From the NCBI RefSeq assembly GCF_963678635.1, contig NC_087069.1, positions 310,001-374,000 of the forward strand: a stretch of DNA of 64,000 nt, in the 5' to 3' direction. This document shows, one piece after another, positions 50,939 through 61,574 of this stretch. Positions within the stretch are counted from its first letter, which is position 1; each line of letters starts with the position of its first letter. The translations under genes and the position numbers were made by a program. Source of the stretch: Symsagittifera roscoffensis (Eukaryota; Xenacoelomorpha; Acoela; Convolutidae). The notes below the pieces were generated by a model. It had not been told where the DNA came from and did no database searches. It was given only the letters and a program-made list of their open reading frames with translations.

Positions 50939-51349
50939 TGAGTTGGGATGGATAGTCTAACTCTTGGAGTAATTTCAGATAAGGTACACCGTCTGCTCGT
51001 CACGCTATCTTATTTTCGGCCGGATAGATTCGTGCAACTTCTTAGTCTAATACCGATCCTAATCTTACTCTTATACTATCTAGTCTCAGGTTGTTTAACT
51101 AGTCTCTGCTAGGCTCAATAGATCTAGGGTATACTGGTTTATTGCGGCTGCTGAAGTACTCGGGAGGTAGTTCAACTAACTTCTAAGTTAAATTCAAATC
51201 TCTCTGGTGCTGAAATTACAAGTAATTTCAGCACTTACAAATAAGTGGATTGTTAGTTAGATGGATCATGATTGGTTAATATTAAATACTTTACATTGGT
51301 AAAATATCTAATTTATCCAATCATAAAATGTAGTTTAGATCAGGTTCCA
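50939..51349 (-). repeat. 5' LTR of giant element (411 bp)
   Basis: Nearly identical to the left LTR over its right-hand 360 bp (one substitution and a small indel), but clearly divergent over its gene-proximal first 50 bp. The outer flank is GAAT. Confidence 0.92.
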
Positions 51350-51714
51350 GAATCAATTGATATTGTCTATTTGTGAGAGTTAAGAGTTATTTTTGGAAGC
51401 AACCAAAGAACTTCCGACGGTCCTTTTGGATAACGTTTGCACAAATGTTCTTCTGTGAGCCAGATAGGTTGGACGCTGGAGCTGAAGCAATGTCTCGCAC
51501 TCAGTTAAAAGAGAACATAATGGATAAAATAGTATTATAACAAATTAATTGAAAAATTTCAATTATTAAAAAAGATTTTTTTTTCGAAAAATAGCATTGT
51601 TATCAAATTTAATTATTTCTACATGAGTGATGTTTATTGTTAAAAACTCACTGAAAAAACATTAATTAAAATGAATTGACAATTGCTCTAAACTCAGTGC
51701 GGGATTTGTTTCAG

Positions 51715-51944
51715 TTCTGTTCATCCTCTGCGGCTGCATCCTCATCAGTGTCTCATTCGTGCCCTGTCTGAACAACGACTCAGAGTTCTACACATCCCTC
51801 GCCTGTCGAACTGTCCTAGAGAATGTCTACCTCCACGAGAGCTCAGACGACAAGTTCAAGGTCGGACCCATTTTCTTCATGCCCTGGTTTGCTCTCGTCT
51901 TCATCATTCTGGCCATGGTGTTCGTCGTGATGGCCTGGGAGTAG
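51715..51944 (+). CDS. Claudin/PMP22-like protein, exon 3 (last)
   Basis: Preceded by a good acceptor (GGGATTTGTTTCAG|TT) in phase 1. It encodes TM3 (LFILCGCILISVSFVPCL), a second extracellular loop of about 40 residues with a Cys in SLACRTVLENVY, and TM4 (FFMPWFALVFIILAMVFVV), ending ...AWE-stop at 51944. Together with exons 1 and 2 this gives the four-helix claudin topology and about 213 residues. It lies only 366 bp from the outer end of the giant LTR element, which occupies most of the preceding intron. The C-terminus is very short, without a PDZ-binding motif typical of many claudins. Confidence 0.8.
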
Positions 51945-53250
51945 CGACCAGAGAACACCAAGACACTCGTCTTCCGATACTTAGTTGCAGCTGCCTTAAA
52001 CTCCTAACTCTCACAAAATCCAATAATAATTGCGAATATGCGGGACCCAAATTACCAAAAAAAATCCAACTTTTTTTATCGCTTGAACATGCTGATGTTG
52101 ATAATGGTGATTGTTTGAAGCATCATAAGCCCACTTATAGCATGCATATTTGAATATTCGTTATAAAAAGCCAAATAAACTGCTATATATTGTAAAATGA
52201 AAAGAAAAAAAAACAATTGTGGATTGCTACTATATGATAAGGGGTTGAAATTTACTTCAGCTCTTGATTTTGCGAAAAATTTAAGGGCTCATAACACTAG
52301 TTGATGCTCTTTCATTGAAATTCTGTCTTTCATTCGAGGTCCCTGCTGCATAAAATGCACGCTCAATTCGCCCATTTGCTACAAAAGTCATCAGAAAAAA
52401 TCACAAGTTTTAAATTCAATGCACTATTATATTTAAAACTGAATTTACACAAGATTCAAATACCTTGGCGACTAAAAATTCAATATTTAATGTTTTTTTT
52501 TAATGTTTGGACAAGTTTCGCCAAACGAGGTCAAACTGTGCACTGGATAGGCGCACAGTTTTGTGTCTGTTTGTTCATGCATTTCATTATTAAATCTTTA
52601 AACATGTTTCAAATGTAAGTGGATTCCACTTACAAAATATCAGAGGATTACGCGTACAAGAAACTCTAACGTAAATGTTGTCGGTACACTAATTTTGTTG
52701 CGGATTCCACAACGAGCGAATATAGGCAGCTGTCACATATTCCGCAAAGTTTAGGCGAATTCCACTTATAATTTGCGGATTTCGCTCACAGTTTGCGGGT
52801 TCCACGACAGCTTAAGTCAATGAAACACCAGGTGCGGCCCTATGATTTTTTAAATGGAAGCGCTAATTTACTTGGTAAAAAACAACAGTATTTAGATCAA
52901 TACAATCTGGGTTTTTTATGACAAAAAATCCTTTGTTAGTGTTTCAGATGAAACACAAAATTTCAAAACAAAATTTTCTTGTGTTTCTTTTATGGAAAAA
53001 GTGCTTGTCATACAATCTCATAGTATGGAAAAAGTGCTTATCATACAATTTCATAGTATAGAAAAATATTTATCAGCTATTTTAATACAATTTTGAGGAT
53101 AAAAAGACTGATGAAAAAGCTCAAATTTTTTTCCAGAGTATGGAAAAAGTGCCTGTTATAAAATGCTTATTTTGCTTTTTTCATACTCTTACTTTTGCTC
53201 CATAAAATTGTATGAAAGATTAGGATAAACATTTTTTTCATATATGAAAA
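51945..53250. other. Host 3' UTR / spacer
   Basis: No supported gene. The motif TATGGAAAAAGTGCTT is repeated imperfectly at about 52993, 53027 and 53139. The 3' UTR of the claudin-like gene presumably ends here; AATAAA occurs at about 52172. Confidence 0.4.
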
Positions 53251-53919
53251 CTATGTTAAGCATTTTTTGTCAACCCGGGTAGTGATTCTAATGCCAAATT
53301 GAACGCGTAGCTTTTCTTTGCTGAACTCCGAACCAGATAAACAGTTTTTGACCTTGTAGTGAATGTTTTTTTTCGATGGGCCGAATACTGCAACTTTTTG
53401 CAATAGCAAGAAATAAAGAATGCGCAACACAATGAACATAAATTGCTTGAGGGCATGGCTGGGCAATAATTGTCTGTGTCCCCCGCCGAATGCCGAATGT
53501 TTGGCACCGTAGTAATTTTGATCCACTAAAAGCTGTATCTTTAACCCAAACTTATCTCCGAGTCCTCGAGCAAAACCGAGGCCAGTAACATCCATAACGT
53601 TAACAAACCCCAGAAATATCTCTTGATTTTTTCTTAAAACGAACTCTAAAAAAACTATAACACAGATATTATGTAATTTCTTAACGCTCCGATAAAAACC
53701 GAACACAGATAGATAATTGCTCTGTTCGTGCAACATCAGTCGTTTCATCAGCTGTTACAGAAGGAATCTTTAGATTTCTTGACTTTTTTGATGACATTCT
53801 GCAAGATTGGGTCCCCAATGGATGTCAAAAGCTTGCTCTGTGAGATTTTCATAAGATACGTGGCATTTTTGCCTGCCGTTAAGTGTCCCCGCAAATCATT
53901 ATCCAGACTGGCTGCTTTA
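53251..53919 (-). pseudogene. Decayed hAT-family transposase fragment
   Basis: From 53919 leftward, a frame reads helical sequence with SIGDPILQNVIKKVKKSKDS. It then shifts phase into DETTDVARTEQLSI (53709-53750) and shifts again into FLGFVNVMDVTG and LVDQNYYGAKHSA. The order matches the hAT transposases with a DUF4371-type N-terminal region: the catalytic DETTD block, the DFLGF-like block and the GxxYDGA-like block. Several frameshifts and stops make it a relic. GC content is higher than in neighbouring DNA. It might be the autonomous relative of the nearby hAT MITEs, but no terminal repeats connect them. Confidence 0.7.
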
Positions 53920-54044
53920 AATTGCAAAATTTGTTGCCTGTTTGTGGAACAATTTTGAGCAACACAGTTTTTTAGCTATTTGTTCATGGAATCGAAAACA
54001 GCAAAAAAAACAAAGAAAAATATAATTGATGCGGATTCCGCAAT

Positions 54045-54232
54045 AATTCTGTTTTACCAAAAAATCTCGTTTTTTTTCGGCGCGCGCTCCCCCCTCAAAA
54101 TTAGCATATATTGGCGCCAAAGGCTCCTTTGGAAAAATTTTATGGTCGGTCGGCCAAAAAAGAGATTTCTTAGAAAGTACCAAAGGAGGCACCTCCGCCC
54201 CCCCCCCCCCCCCCTAAATCCGTCCATAACAG
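54045..54232. repeat. Diverged hAT-MITE relative
   Basis: Contains TTTTTTTCGGCGCGCGCTCC followed by a CCCTCAAAATTA phrase, the inverse of the GGGAGCGCGCGCCGAAAAAA block at about 5408. It ends near CCTAAATCCGTCC after a long C-run. The terminal CAGGGG is lost. Confidence 0.5.
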
Positions 54233-55673
54233 GTGAGAAAGTTTGGGCAACTCTATTTTGTGGAAAAAAATTCTCACACAATTCCAAAAAATGGTTAAAA
54301 AAATTTTTTTAGTAGAATTTAACAATTGAATAGACCCTAGTTGAGTTCCCATTGCAATCTGTAAACTTCAAAAAAAACAGCGATCGCCCCCAATGAATTA
54401 GCACTTATAAAGAGTTAGAAAATCCAATAATTCTAGCGATGACTTCGTGATGAATTAACTGTGAGTTAGCAATGAAAGCTTAGCGTTACAATAGTGATGA
54501 ATTAGTGATAAAATAGGAAGGTTAAAATATTTGAAGCCCCCTTCCGTTTACCAAGGAAATGAAGGGCGGGAGGAATGGGATTGGTAAAACAAACTTGACG
54601 GGGTAAATGGAGTGTGCGTTTGTGTGTGTGAGTGTGTGTGTGTGTGTGGAATTGAAGAAGGGGGGTACGAGTTGTCTCTCCAAGTTTACCCACTGCCCCA
54701 ACTCCAAATTCAAACGAATTCTAAAAAGTTTGGAGAAAAAACCCCGAATGTTCTGATAAAAAGAAATGTGCGGATAAAATGAAACGTTTTGATCGGTATA
54801 TTGATGAAACAAAAAAGAATGATGTTTTCTGATGTTCGTTTGTTTCATTTAATTAACACTGAATCCGAAAAGGCTTACCAATTAATTAATTAGCGATGAA
54901 CCAGCGTTGAAGTAGCAACAATTTTTTAGCGATGAACTAGCAATATTATATTTCTAATTTGGCGCTTTTTTTCCGAATTGCCCAGCGCTAAATCATCATT
55001 AAATCGTTGCTATTTCATCTAGGTTTTTTGATAAAAGTGGTTTATTCATCAAGCTATGAAACAACACGAAATCATCCATGAACTGAAAAATCGACCCGGA
55101 GAATCTTTTGAAGAAAACTTTTTCTAAGCATCGAGTTTATACTTTTTTGTAATCTTTGACCTGAAAAATTATTATAGTCATACATTTTACTACTGCTCGG
55201 CTTAACTAAAATCTCCCTAGAAGAAGCCGGTATTGGCGGGAAGGCCTAGAAAACTCGTCGGAAATGGGGACTCAAAGTTGAAAAAACTCAACAACCATTG
55301 GGCTTTTCCTATCACCGCTTGGAAACTGAAGTCGTGATAAGTTTTCAAGCAACTTTCATGACAAAGGGTTAAATGCAATAAAATAATTAGTTTTCCACTT
55401 TTGCAATGTTTGCGAGTTTTGTACTTTTTGTAAGTAAGAAAAAAGAACAGGTAAATAGATTACTTTTTTGGCAATCCTGTTTCGTTCACGCACATTCTTA
55501 TCTCTATTCTTATTATTAAAAAGTTCTTGCCATTTACAAAGACGTGGATCCGGCGCTAATTTTTGAAATATGTTGTTCATTTTCTCGATAGATAATTTAT
55601 TTTCAAAAAATAGCCCAGGCTGTTCAGAAAAACTTTTTTCTAGTTTTTACTGCTCTATTTTTAGATTTATTTG
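54233..55673. other. Spacer with a TG microsatellite
   Basis: No gene recognised. A (TG)n tract lies at 54620-54648. Several GATGAATTAG-like phrases recur between 54430 and 54960 (AGCGATGAA, AGTGATGAATTAG), suggesting a degenerate tandem array. Confidence 0.4.
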
Positions 55674-56490
55674 CCCGCAGCGGGGTTCCATGGATAATAA
55701 TCGATTATATTGAATTTTCGTGGTCTGTCTCAATAAATTTCCATAATAATCGATTACAATCGATTAAAAATGGTTTATAATGAAACTATTTTTCTTATCA
55801 ACAAAATCCGAATATAATCGATTGTAATCGATTATAATCGATTATTTTTGAAAGAAAATGAAACTTGTTTCGAGACAAAATAATCCATTTTTAATCAATT
55901 ATAATCGATTATAATGGATTTTTAGCGGGGTTTTTATAAGACGATAAGCAAACTAGACGGATGCTACAAAAGCGAAATTACACGGAATTTATTTTTTAGA
56001 CATCTGGCATTTTAGACGAAAGAGAAAGGGGGCCAACAAAAATTTTTCTTAAGAGTCAAGTTTCAAAAATACGAAAACGACATAAAATGTCAATACCTAT
56101 CAAAACAATTAGTTTAAATGAACAAAAAATTCAAATCCAAATACTACAAGAGAATTTTGAATTGAATAAATTATGCATGATTGACTTGTTAAATTGGTGG
56201 CTACCAAAATTTAACTGTTGTCTACAAACAAATATATTTTTCTCGCTCAATTTGTCTGCAAACAATTTTAATCTCTCTCACTTTTGTATATTTTCTCACA
56301 ATTGCAGTTTTGCAAAATTGTCTATGTTCCTTTTAAGTACCTCCTTCTAATTTGCTTATCGTCTAATTTCTCAACTCCCACATAATCGATTACGTGGTCT
56401 AAATTTGCCACAATAATGGGTTATAATGACGACATTTAGACAACATTTTTGCATTATAATCGATTATTATCCATGGAACTCCGGTGCGGG
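55674..56490. mobile_element. 817-bp element with inverted ends rich in ATAATCGATTAT
   Basis: The ends (CCCGCAGCGGGGTTCCATGG... and the reverse complement beginning CCCGCACCGGAGTTCCATGG) are inverted repeats of about 36 bp with three or four mismatches. Inside both ends are runs of the self-complementary ATAATCGATTAT motif, with about ten near-copies in the left 250 bp. No coding region or clear target duplication. It is probably a foldback DNA transposon. Confidence 0.55.
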
Positions 56491-57234
56491 TGTGCTTGTT
56501 GTTTTTTATCTCAGCCGTTTTAAACAATTCAAGGGAAGACAAAGAGCAAGCATAAAAGTTGCAAATAATTGTGCCAGAAAATGCGACTACGTAAAAATTA
56601 CTCGACAAAGCGTTGCTGGATACAACCGAGGCTTCGATTAAATTGCCAAGTTTGAATTTCAAACTACGCAATTAGTAAGTAGGGAATGGTTTTCAACCAG
56701 TTGCCCAGGCGTAGGCAAAAATTACCAAGCGGTTGCCTTATGTGGCCCTGAAGATACTGATACTAGCCCTGAAACATCGGCTATTAAAGCGGAAAAACGA
56801 ATGAGCGGCTCACATTGTAGCAGATGTCAAAATTCAAAAAAAGAGATCATTTAAAAAACAGCCCAATTCATGGTGAACACGGTTCTGATTTCTTGCATAT
56901 ATAATTGTTCAGTCAACTTGCTCGCAACACTGTCTACCTTTTTAAAAAGGTTTCGCAACTTGTCAAACAAGAAAACAATACTCCGTCACACAACGTCAGA
57001 AGCATTCCGAAAAATTGCGTCCCCAGTGTTTTCCCGTGAACTTTGAGGTTCAAGCGTAATCGGACCCGGAATCATCTGCCTTCAATGTGCCTACGACTAT
57101 GATGTAAAATTTCGCAAATACACTTTTAAGACTGGTCAAATGACGCGCACTAACCAAAATGATTTTTTCCCATTTCTCAGCTTTCTCAGCAGAAGCGTGT
57201 AATTTGAACGAAAAGTGTCCATCTGCTGACAGCA

Positions 57235-57445
57235 CCCGCACTGGAGTTCCATGAAGAAAAATCGATTATAAGTGAGTTTCCTTGTCAGTGTCCACAAAAG
57301 TGAAAACAAATCAATTATAATCACTTAGAAATGGATTATAATACTACTGTTTTTCGAGGCAACAAAATCCTTTTTTCATCCATTATAATCGATTTATTTT
57401 TCCTTTTGTGGACACTGACAATGAAACTAAATTATAATCGATCTT
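57235..57445. repeat. Partial copy of the ATCGATT foldback element
   Basis: Starts CCCGCACTGGAGTTCCATG, like the element ends at 55674 and 56490. It contains inverted TCAGTGTCCACAAAAG arms (about 57284 and 57403) and more ATAATCGATT motifs. Confidence 0.5.
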
Positions 57446-58456
57446 TTTTCCACTTTACTGAGAAGCAAATTTCCACGCACATAAAGTCTTTTTCTACGTT
57501 TTAAATTAAAGTTGGTTACATTGGTTACTTGTTGTTCAATTGAATTTTTTTCTACCTAACTTTGATAATTTTGTTACTTTTATATTCATATTTTGTTACT
57601 ATTTTTATACTTATTTACAAATAGGTCCAAATTTAAGTTTTTATTCTCCGAATCACTGCTAAAAAGGCATTTTATGATAAGTCATTTGTGGTGCTCGATT
57701 TTGTGGGAAAACAAAAAAAAATAAGAAAAAAAACCGAAAAAAAAAATCCTCCCGCTCCTCAATGGATAATTTTGAATGATTAATTCAAACGAAATTTCTA
57801 CATGACGAAAATTCTATGTTACAATTTGATAATGTTTGGTAAACGCAAGCGTAAATATCATGATTTTTACTTTTTCAGTTAATTTTTTCTTTCAACTAGT
57901 TTTCTTACTTTGATTCAAAAGTTTTATCAAATCAATCATTGCTGCACCAGGCATTCTTAAGGTCAACGCTTGTGGTTACGTTTAGCCTGGTTTAGGTATC
58001 ATATAATTGATTTATTTGACAATTTTTCCGTTTCGATGAACATTTTTTCCAGTCAGTCTTCTGGATTCTTCATTTGAATCGAAAACAACTTGAAACTTCT
58101 GGTTATGCTTCTAACAGGTGTTATAATTGCATCATGACCAACAAAGTTCATTCACTAAAAAAGGCGAGCTGACCCCGCATCGATAAATATTGCTGCTTCA
58201 GACGCTTTCGTCATCGGTAACTCTGAATAGTCTCCTAAGTAGTGATGAATTTCAGAACTATACCGCTGAAAAATTTCTGAATCACCTGCATTTTAGATAG
58301 AATAATCATCTCGGCCGCATATCTTTGCTTATGCATCATATGCATCTGAATCAGGGATGACAAACTATGAGACGAGAAGAGTTATAAAAAACAATTGTAA
58401 AAAATCAGTATGGGTTGCGTTATATCGATAATATGTTTTTTTTTACTTTGTTTCAG
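57446..58456. other. Spacer, nothing recognised
   Basis: AT-rich, with no open frame or repeat that I can support, ending in a pyrimidine-rich tract before the next exon. Confidence 0.4.
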
Positions 58457-58573
58457 TGTTCTACATAACCATCGGCTGCATCCTAATGAGCATCAGTTTC
58501 GTGCCTTCTTTGACAAACAGTAGCTTCTACACCAGCAAGGCTTTGAAAGACTGCTTGGCAGCAGTATCTCCAG
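58457..58573 (+). CDS. Claudin-like exon 3 paralogue (alternative or separate gene)
   Basis: Preceded by ACTTTGTTTCAG and followed by CCAG|GTGAAG, both phase 1. It encodes YITIGCILMSISFVPSL, clearly homologous to the start of exon 3 (ILCGCILISVSFVPCL), then TNSSFYTSKALKDCLAAVSP, corresponding to the second extracellular loop. Unlike the 51.7-kb exon it ends within the loop, so TM4 would be on a further exon outside the window or destroyed by the gypsy insertion 200 bp downstream. It could be an alternative third exon of the same gene or a fragment of a tandem paralogue. Confidence 0.65.
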
Positions 58574-58775
58574 GTGAAGTAATTAAGAAAAAAAACCCCG
58601 GAAATCTCTCGTCTCAACTAAGTTGAATGCCATTTACTCCGTAAAACAGTAAAAATTTCTTAAGTTTTTTTTATAGGTTGTGATGATTTTTTTTTCAGGA
58701 AAAGTCTTTGTTGAGATTGGATCTTGTTTTGCATTTATTGCAAACCTTATTTAGCTTAATGAGATTTAAATAACA

Positions 58776-58925
58776 TGTCACTCTCATATGACCTTCACTG
58801 GTCATTCTCTCCGGCGGAGAGAATGATCTCTCATTGTTTTAATGTTTTAACTTACCGACTAATTCACTTTAATTCTTTATTCTTTTTAATAGTTTTAACT
58901 TAGAATTAGCTAGAACAAAGTAACA
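58776..58925 (+). repeat. Tentative 5' LTR of the decayed gypsy element
   Basis: Starts TGTCACTC and ends AACA, eight bases before the TGGCGCAG primer site. Near its start is a perfect hairpin with 11-bp arms (58803-58825, CATTCTCTCCG arm). Without the 3' partner the borders are a guess. Confidence 0.35.
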
Positions 58926-58978
58926 TTTTATCGTGGCGCAGTCAAATAACGAATCTAACGTGAGAGGAATACCTTCAT

Positions 58979-60101
58979 TTGGCAAATCCATACTGTAGAT
59001 TCCCCATTCCCTGGGAAGATTGGAGCGATCTGTTTCACTTAGCTATAATTGCTAAAGAGAATATAGACATAGAAAACTTACTAAATCCTTCGGAGAGACA
59101 TCACCCTCAACCTCCAAATTTAGAAAACCCGATGGACGGTGAAACAGATAACCAAAGACAGTCGAGAAAGGAGAGAAACACCCAAGAACAAAGACATTAT
59201 GTCGAAGAGGGATCAGCCTCCATTAAATCTGAAACCAAGAAGTTCAATGGAATGCGACTAGAAGAAGCAGATAAAAAGTTACGACCAGTTCTATACCTAG
59301 CATTGGGAAACGAAGGAAAAAGGATTTTCGGACAAAAATTTACCAAGGTGAAAATCTTACAAATCTCTTTCAAAGAATTTTGAGACTCCCTAGCGATCGC
59401 TTTCGTAAGAAAGACAAACATCACATTTGACCGACGTAAACTGCAAAACCGAAAACAATCTGGAACATATTTGGGGTGCCTTAGCAGAAATGGCGAAAAA
59501 GTGCTACGACGAAGAGGATTCAGCTTCCATTAAAACAGAAACCAAGAAATTCAATGGAATGCGACTAGAGGAAGCAGATAAAAAACTACGATCAGTCTTG
59601 TCCCTGGCCTTAGGAAATGAAGGAAAAAGAATCTTTGAACAAAAGTTTACAAAGGTAAAAATCTTGCAAATTTCATTTAAAGGGTTTTGGGATTTCCTAG
59701 CAACCACCTTTGTCAAAAAGACAAAATTCACATTTGAACGGCACAAACTGCTAAATCGAAAACAAGGTGACAGAGAATCTCTCGAAGAATTTTGGGGTGA
59801 CATAGCCGCGGGAGAATGGATTAGAGATATTTTCATAAACAACATGAAAAATTACGACATCCAAATGAAACTTTTAACAGAAACTCTCCCACCACGAGAA
59901 GCACTAAACGTAGCACTCATCGATGAAGAGGAAATTTCAAACCACTTAAAACTTACAAACAATTTTAAACGCAACGGATCATCTGTACATAAACCGCACA
60001 GCCATTTTACTGTAAAAAGGGAGCCAACTCTCAATATAGAAAAGAGCAACACCAATATGAAGTGCGGCGGAACTTTCTCAAAAGGAGACCTAGCAGTTTG
60101 A
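58979..60101 (+). pseudogene. Gypsy Gag remnant with an internal tandem duplication
   Basis: Two frames, 58979-59383 and 59427-60101, both contain ETKKFNGMRLEEADKKLR and KRIF.QKFTKVKILQISFK. About 306 bp (from about 59205 and from about 59511) is tandemly duplicated with roughly a tenth of positions changed. The second copy continues into a Gag capsid region (ESLEEFWGDIAAGEWIRDIFINN) matching the intact relative. No zinc knuckle survives clearly. Confidence 0.7.
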
Positions 60102-60388
60102 CCAGCAAAGGATACTACCTGTACCTCCTGTAAATACAAGGCCACTTTACCAGACTTTGAAAATTTCGTCGTAGAAATGTAAACACTGTAAATAATCAAA
60201 TTGTAGATAATAACGATTTTAATCCGTCGGATGTTCCGGATGTAACAACAGACCATGTAAATAGAGAAAATTTTGACGTCATAAACGCATAGTCGGAATC
60301 TGGACAAAGTGAAAACGACGATTACTCTGTATTAAATGTAACTACAATCTTCGACAATGACGGAAACGAACTGAAAAAATTATTAAAT

Positions 60389-60676
60389 TTGGGCCTCGGA
60401 AAAGAAAATCAAGTAATTTTAAATATACAAGTGGATTCAGCTAGCCCGGTCAGCTTCCTCAAGAGAAACGTGTTACTTGAATTGAAACTACGAGACCCTT
60501 ACTTGAAAATCTATCCGGTGGATAAAGCAACCAAGGACCTTTACTGTGGATTTACGATCACGGATAACGCCATAAACATTTCTGGAAAGGTGAAACTTCC
60601 GATCTTCTCAAACGGCTGGTCAGACAACGACTGTCATTTCTTTTTGACCGAGAGACACGAGAGAAATATGTTATGA
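60389..60676 (+). pseudogene. Gypsy protease remnant
   Basis: NIQVDSASPVSFL is the aspartic protease active site with the essential D-S-G altered to D-S-A. The following sequence matches the protease region of the 15.5-21.6 kb element, ending at a stop (60674-60676). Confidence 0.7.
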
Positions 60677-60856
60677 AATGACAATCTACCGAAAGTGGGG
60701 ATAGAAGTCTCACAGAAGTACTTCCCGCATTTCCAGACTAACAAGCAGTGTATTTCAATAAATTCCATCTCTCAAACAGACAAAGATAGGAAAATTCTAA
60801 ACATATCAAAAACATTATAAATTTTTTTCCTTCGGATTGGAAAAATTAAAAACCAG

Positions 60857-61574
60857 ATGAAAATCACCCATTTTCACGAACCTCTAAAACCAATCCAACT
60901 AAAAGGAAGACGAGTCCCCCTAAACTTACTGGATTCTGTTAAGACAGAACTCAACAGATTAAAAGGAGAGAGACATATTAAAAAACTAGAAAATTGTGAC
61001 GAAAATTGTTTTATCAGTCCAATAGTCCTTACTGGCAAAAAAAGACAAATCCATCAAATTAGCTTTGGAATCAAAGTTTATAAATAAACAAATCTACAAG
61101 AACAAATACCAAATGCCGAGCATCCATGAACTGGTAGACAACGTCGCGGCGCGAATTGCTAATGATTCCGTTGGAGAAGTGTGGTTTACTAACTTAGACC
61201 TAAAAAATGCATACAGTCAACTTGCATTAGATAAATTTACTAGCGATCAATGCAATTTTAGTATCGTGGGTGGTGATATTACGGGTATTTACCAATTTTT
61301 AACCGGTTTTTACGGACTAGACGATATTCCTAACGAATTTCAAAGAGTAATGGATTCTACGTTAGGTTCCATCCCTTTTACCAACTGTTACTTAGACGAC
61401 ATTTTAATCGCTTCCCAAGGAACATTTCTAGACCACAAAAACATTGTGTTAAAAATTTTATCGACACTGGACGAATATAACTTCGCGGTCAACTGGTCAA
61501 ACTGCAAATTTTTTCAAAGAGAAATAGAATGGTTGGGATTTAAAATCTCAAAAAAAGTAAATATACCTTTTTGA
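60857..61574 (+). pseudogene. Gypsy reverse transcriptase remnant (two frames)
   Basis: The first frame (60857-61087) has PIQLKGRRVPLNLL and FISPIVLTGKK, the RT N-terminus. It overlaps a second frame (61065-61574) with FTNLDLKNAYSQLAL (motif A), FYGLDDIPNEFQ and YLDDILIASQG (catalytic box at about 61390). It ends before the connection domain. A frameshift lies near 61040-61065. Confidence 0.82.

Larger units (their letters stand above)
28119..51349 (-). mobile_element. Giant 23.2-kb LTR retroelement with captured glycoprotein
   Basis: Bounded by near-identical LTRs (28119-28528 and 50939-51349; TGAGTT...GGTTCCA) and by the 4-bp direct repeat GAAT (28115-28118 and 51350-51353). Genes run leftward: small basic proteins, Gag, Pol (Ty3 domain order PR-RT-RNaseH-IN), two tiny membrane proteins, a methionine-less ORF, a 704-residue secreted glycoprotein, a membrane protein and a 602-residue unknown. 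It inserted in the claudin-like intron in opposite orientation to the gene. Without the internal 3737-bp duplication it would still be about 19.5 kb, far longer than the usual 5-10 kb of Ty3 or errantivirus elements. Intact pol, glycoprotein and 602-residue frames argue for recent activity. Confidence 0.93.
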
